DNA from: Geothrix sp.
GTDB taxonomy: Bacteria > Acidobacteriota > Holophagae > Holophagales > Holophagaceae
DNA: 64,000 nt
Assembly (NCBI RefSeq): GCF_020622065.1
Contig: NZ_JAHRYQ010000002.1
Location: 493,905-557,904, forward strand
Direction: 5' to 3'
This document shows positions 63,838 to 64,000 of this stretch, piece by piece. The translations under genes and the position numbers were made by a program. The notes under the pieces are model-generated. The model did not search any database. It saw only the letters and a program-made list of their open reading frames with translations, and was not told where the DNA came from. The first letter of the stretch is position 1; each line of letters opens with the position of its first letter.

Positions 63838-64000
63838 TCAAGGCACTTTGAAATTGAACTTGTGGCAGGGGAGGCAGAGGTTTTCCGAGGTCATGTGCTC
63901 GTGGTGGCAGCGGTTGCAATCGGCCTCGGTACCGAAGTGCCGGTTTTCGTGAGGATTCGTCGGCTTGACCTGGGCGGTCCGAGCGGCGAGTGCCTTCGTG
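63838..64000 (-). CDS. Small multiheme c-type cytochrome, C-terminal part (5' end outside window)
   Basis: Read on the minus strand, the frame is open from the window edge and ends at TGA (63838-63840). The visible ~53 residues contain two CxxCH motifs, CNRCH and CLPCH, with NPHENRHF before them and the end CHKFNFKVP. This resembles the last third of the tetraheme cytochrome at 40684 (NPHDSHLG ... CLECHKGKFKFTAK), so it is probably a second member of the same small periplasmic cytochrome family. Confidence 0.82.
   Translation of the reverse strand, partial: TKALAARTAQVKPTNPHENRHFGTEADCNRCHHEHMTSENLCLPCHKFNFKVP

Noticed and set aside
63555..63851. Plus-strand 98-codon frame near the right edge
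   Set aside because: Antisense to tatC and the intergenic hairpin, Arg/Gly/Ser-rich, no motif or ribosome site.

Overview
The window is a gene-dense, visibly G+C-rich piece of a bacterial chromosome, about 61 protein genes on both strands with short gaps. No tRNA, rRNA, insertion sequence, phage gene or CRISPR array was seen. The gene set points to a Gram-negative, probably anaerobic or microaerobic iron-associated bacterium. It includes small multiheme c-type cytochromes, a futalosine-pathway menaquinone gene, a full SUF iron-sulfur operon, two hemerythrin-type diiron proteins, many lipoproteins with TPR or Sel1 repeats, a bactofilin and a HtrA protease. The style fits Acidobacteriota class Holophagae (Geothrix-like). 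That assignment is inference from gene content, not from a marker gene.

Layout. 1-7.5 kb: end of a GlmS-like sugar isomerase, a ScdA/YtfE iron-sulfur repair protein behind a CRP/FNR-like site, a PlsC acyltransferase, a large Ser/Thr kinase with TPRs, a sigma-54 activator and a YIP1 membrane protein. 7.5-21.5 kb, mostly minus strand: crotonase and miaA, an NRDE protein, purF, small exported proteins, a HAD phosphatase, a Sel1 protein with a TlpA thioredoxin, a rhodanese, an MFS transporter, a MOSC protein and rocD. 21.6-26.3 kb: a YIP1-MacA-MacB permease operon with no ATPase gene, then an AtuA-family protein. 26.3-34 kb: an FG-GAP lipoprotein, a divergent hsp20/htrA pair, mqnD-like, a glycine-zipper lipoprotein and two TPR proteins.

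34-39.8 kb: sufB-sufC-sufD-sufS-sufU-nfu, translationally coupled by overlapping start and stop codons, behind a sequence that closely resembles an IscR-type Rrf2 operator. 40-45.5 kb: a lipoprotein, a tetraheme cytochrome, rpsA (ribosomal protein S1) and a 780-residue pentapeptide-repeat protein with an unusually structured leader. 45.6-53.5 kb: bactofilin, sbcD-sbcC, an S9 peptidase and a bacteriohemerythrin behind a second CRP/FNR-like site. 53.5-64 kb: gamma-glutamyltransferase, a TrhA/hemolysin III protein, a methyltransferase, trmO, an Ig-like lipoprotein, a divergent rsmH outside any division cluster, an M28 peptidase, tatC and the end of a second small cytochrome.

Functional threads. 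Iron-sulfur assembly (suf), repair (scdA) and clients (PurF cluster cysteines) sit together with diiron proteins and cytochromes, which suggests a cell with heavy iron traffic and exposure to nitric oxide or oxygen. Three exported peptidases plus rocD suggest use of peptides and amino acids. The most notable non-coding signals are the suf operator, the paired CRP/FNR-like sites before both hemerythrin-type genes, a nested palindromic repeat with a partial second copy 59 kb away, and the structured leader of the pentapeptide gene.
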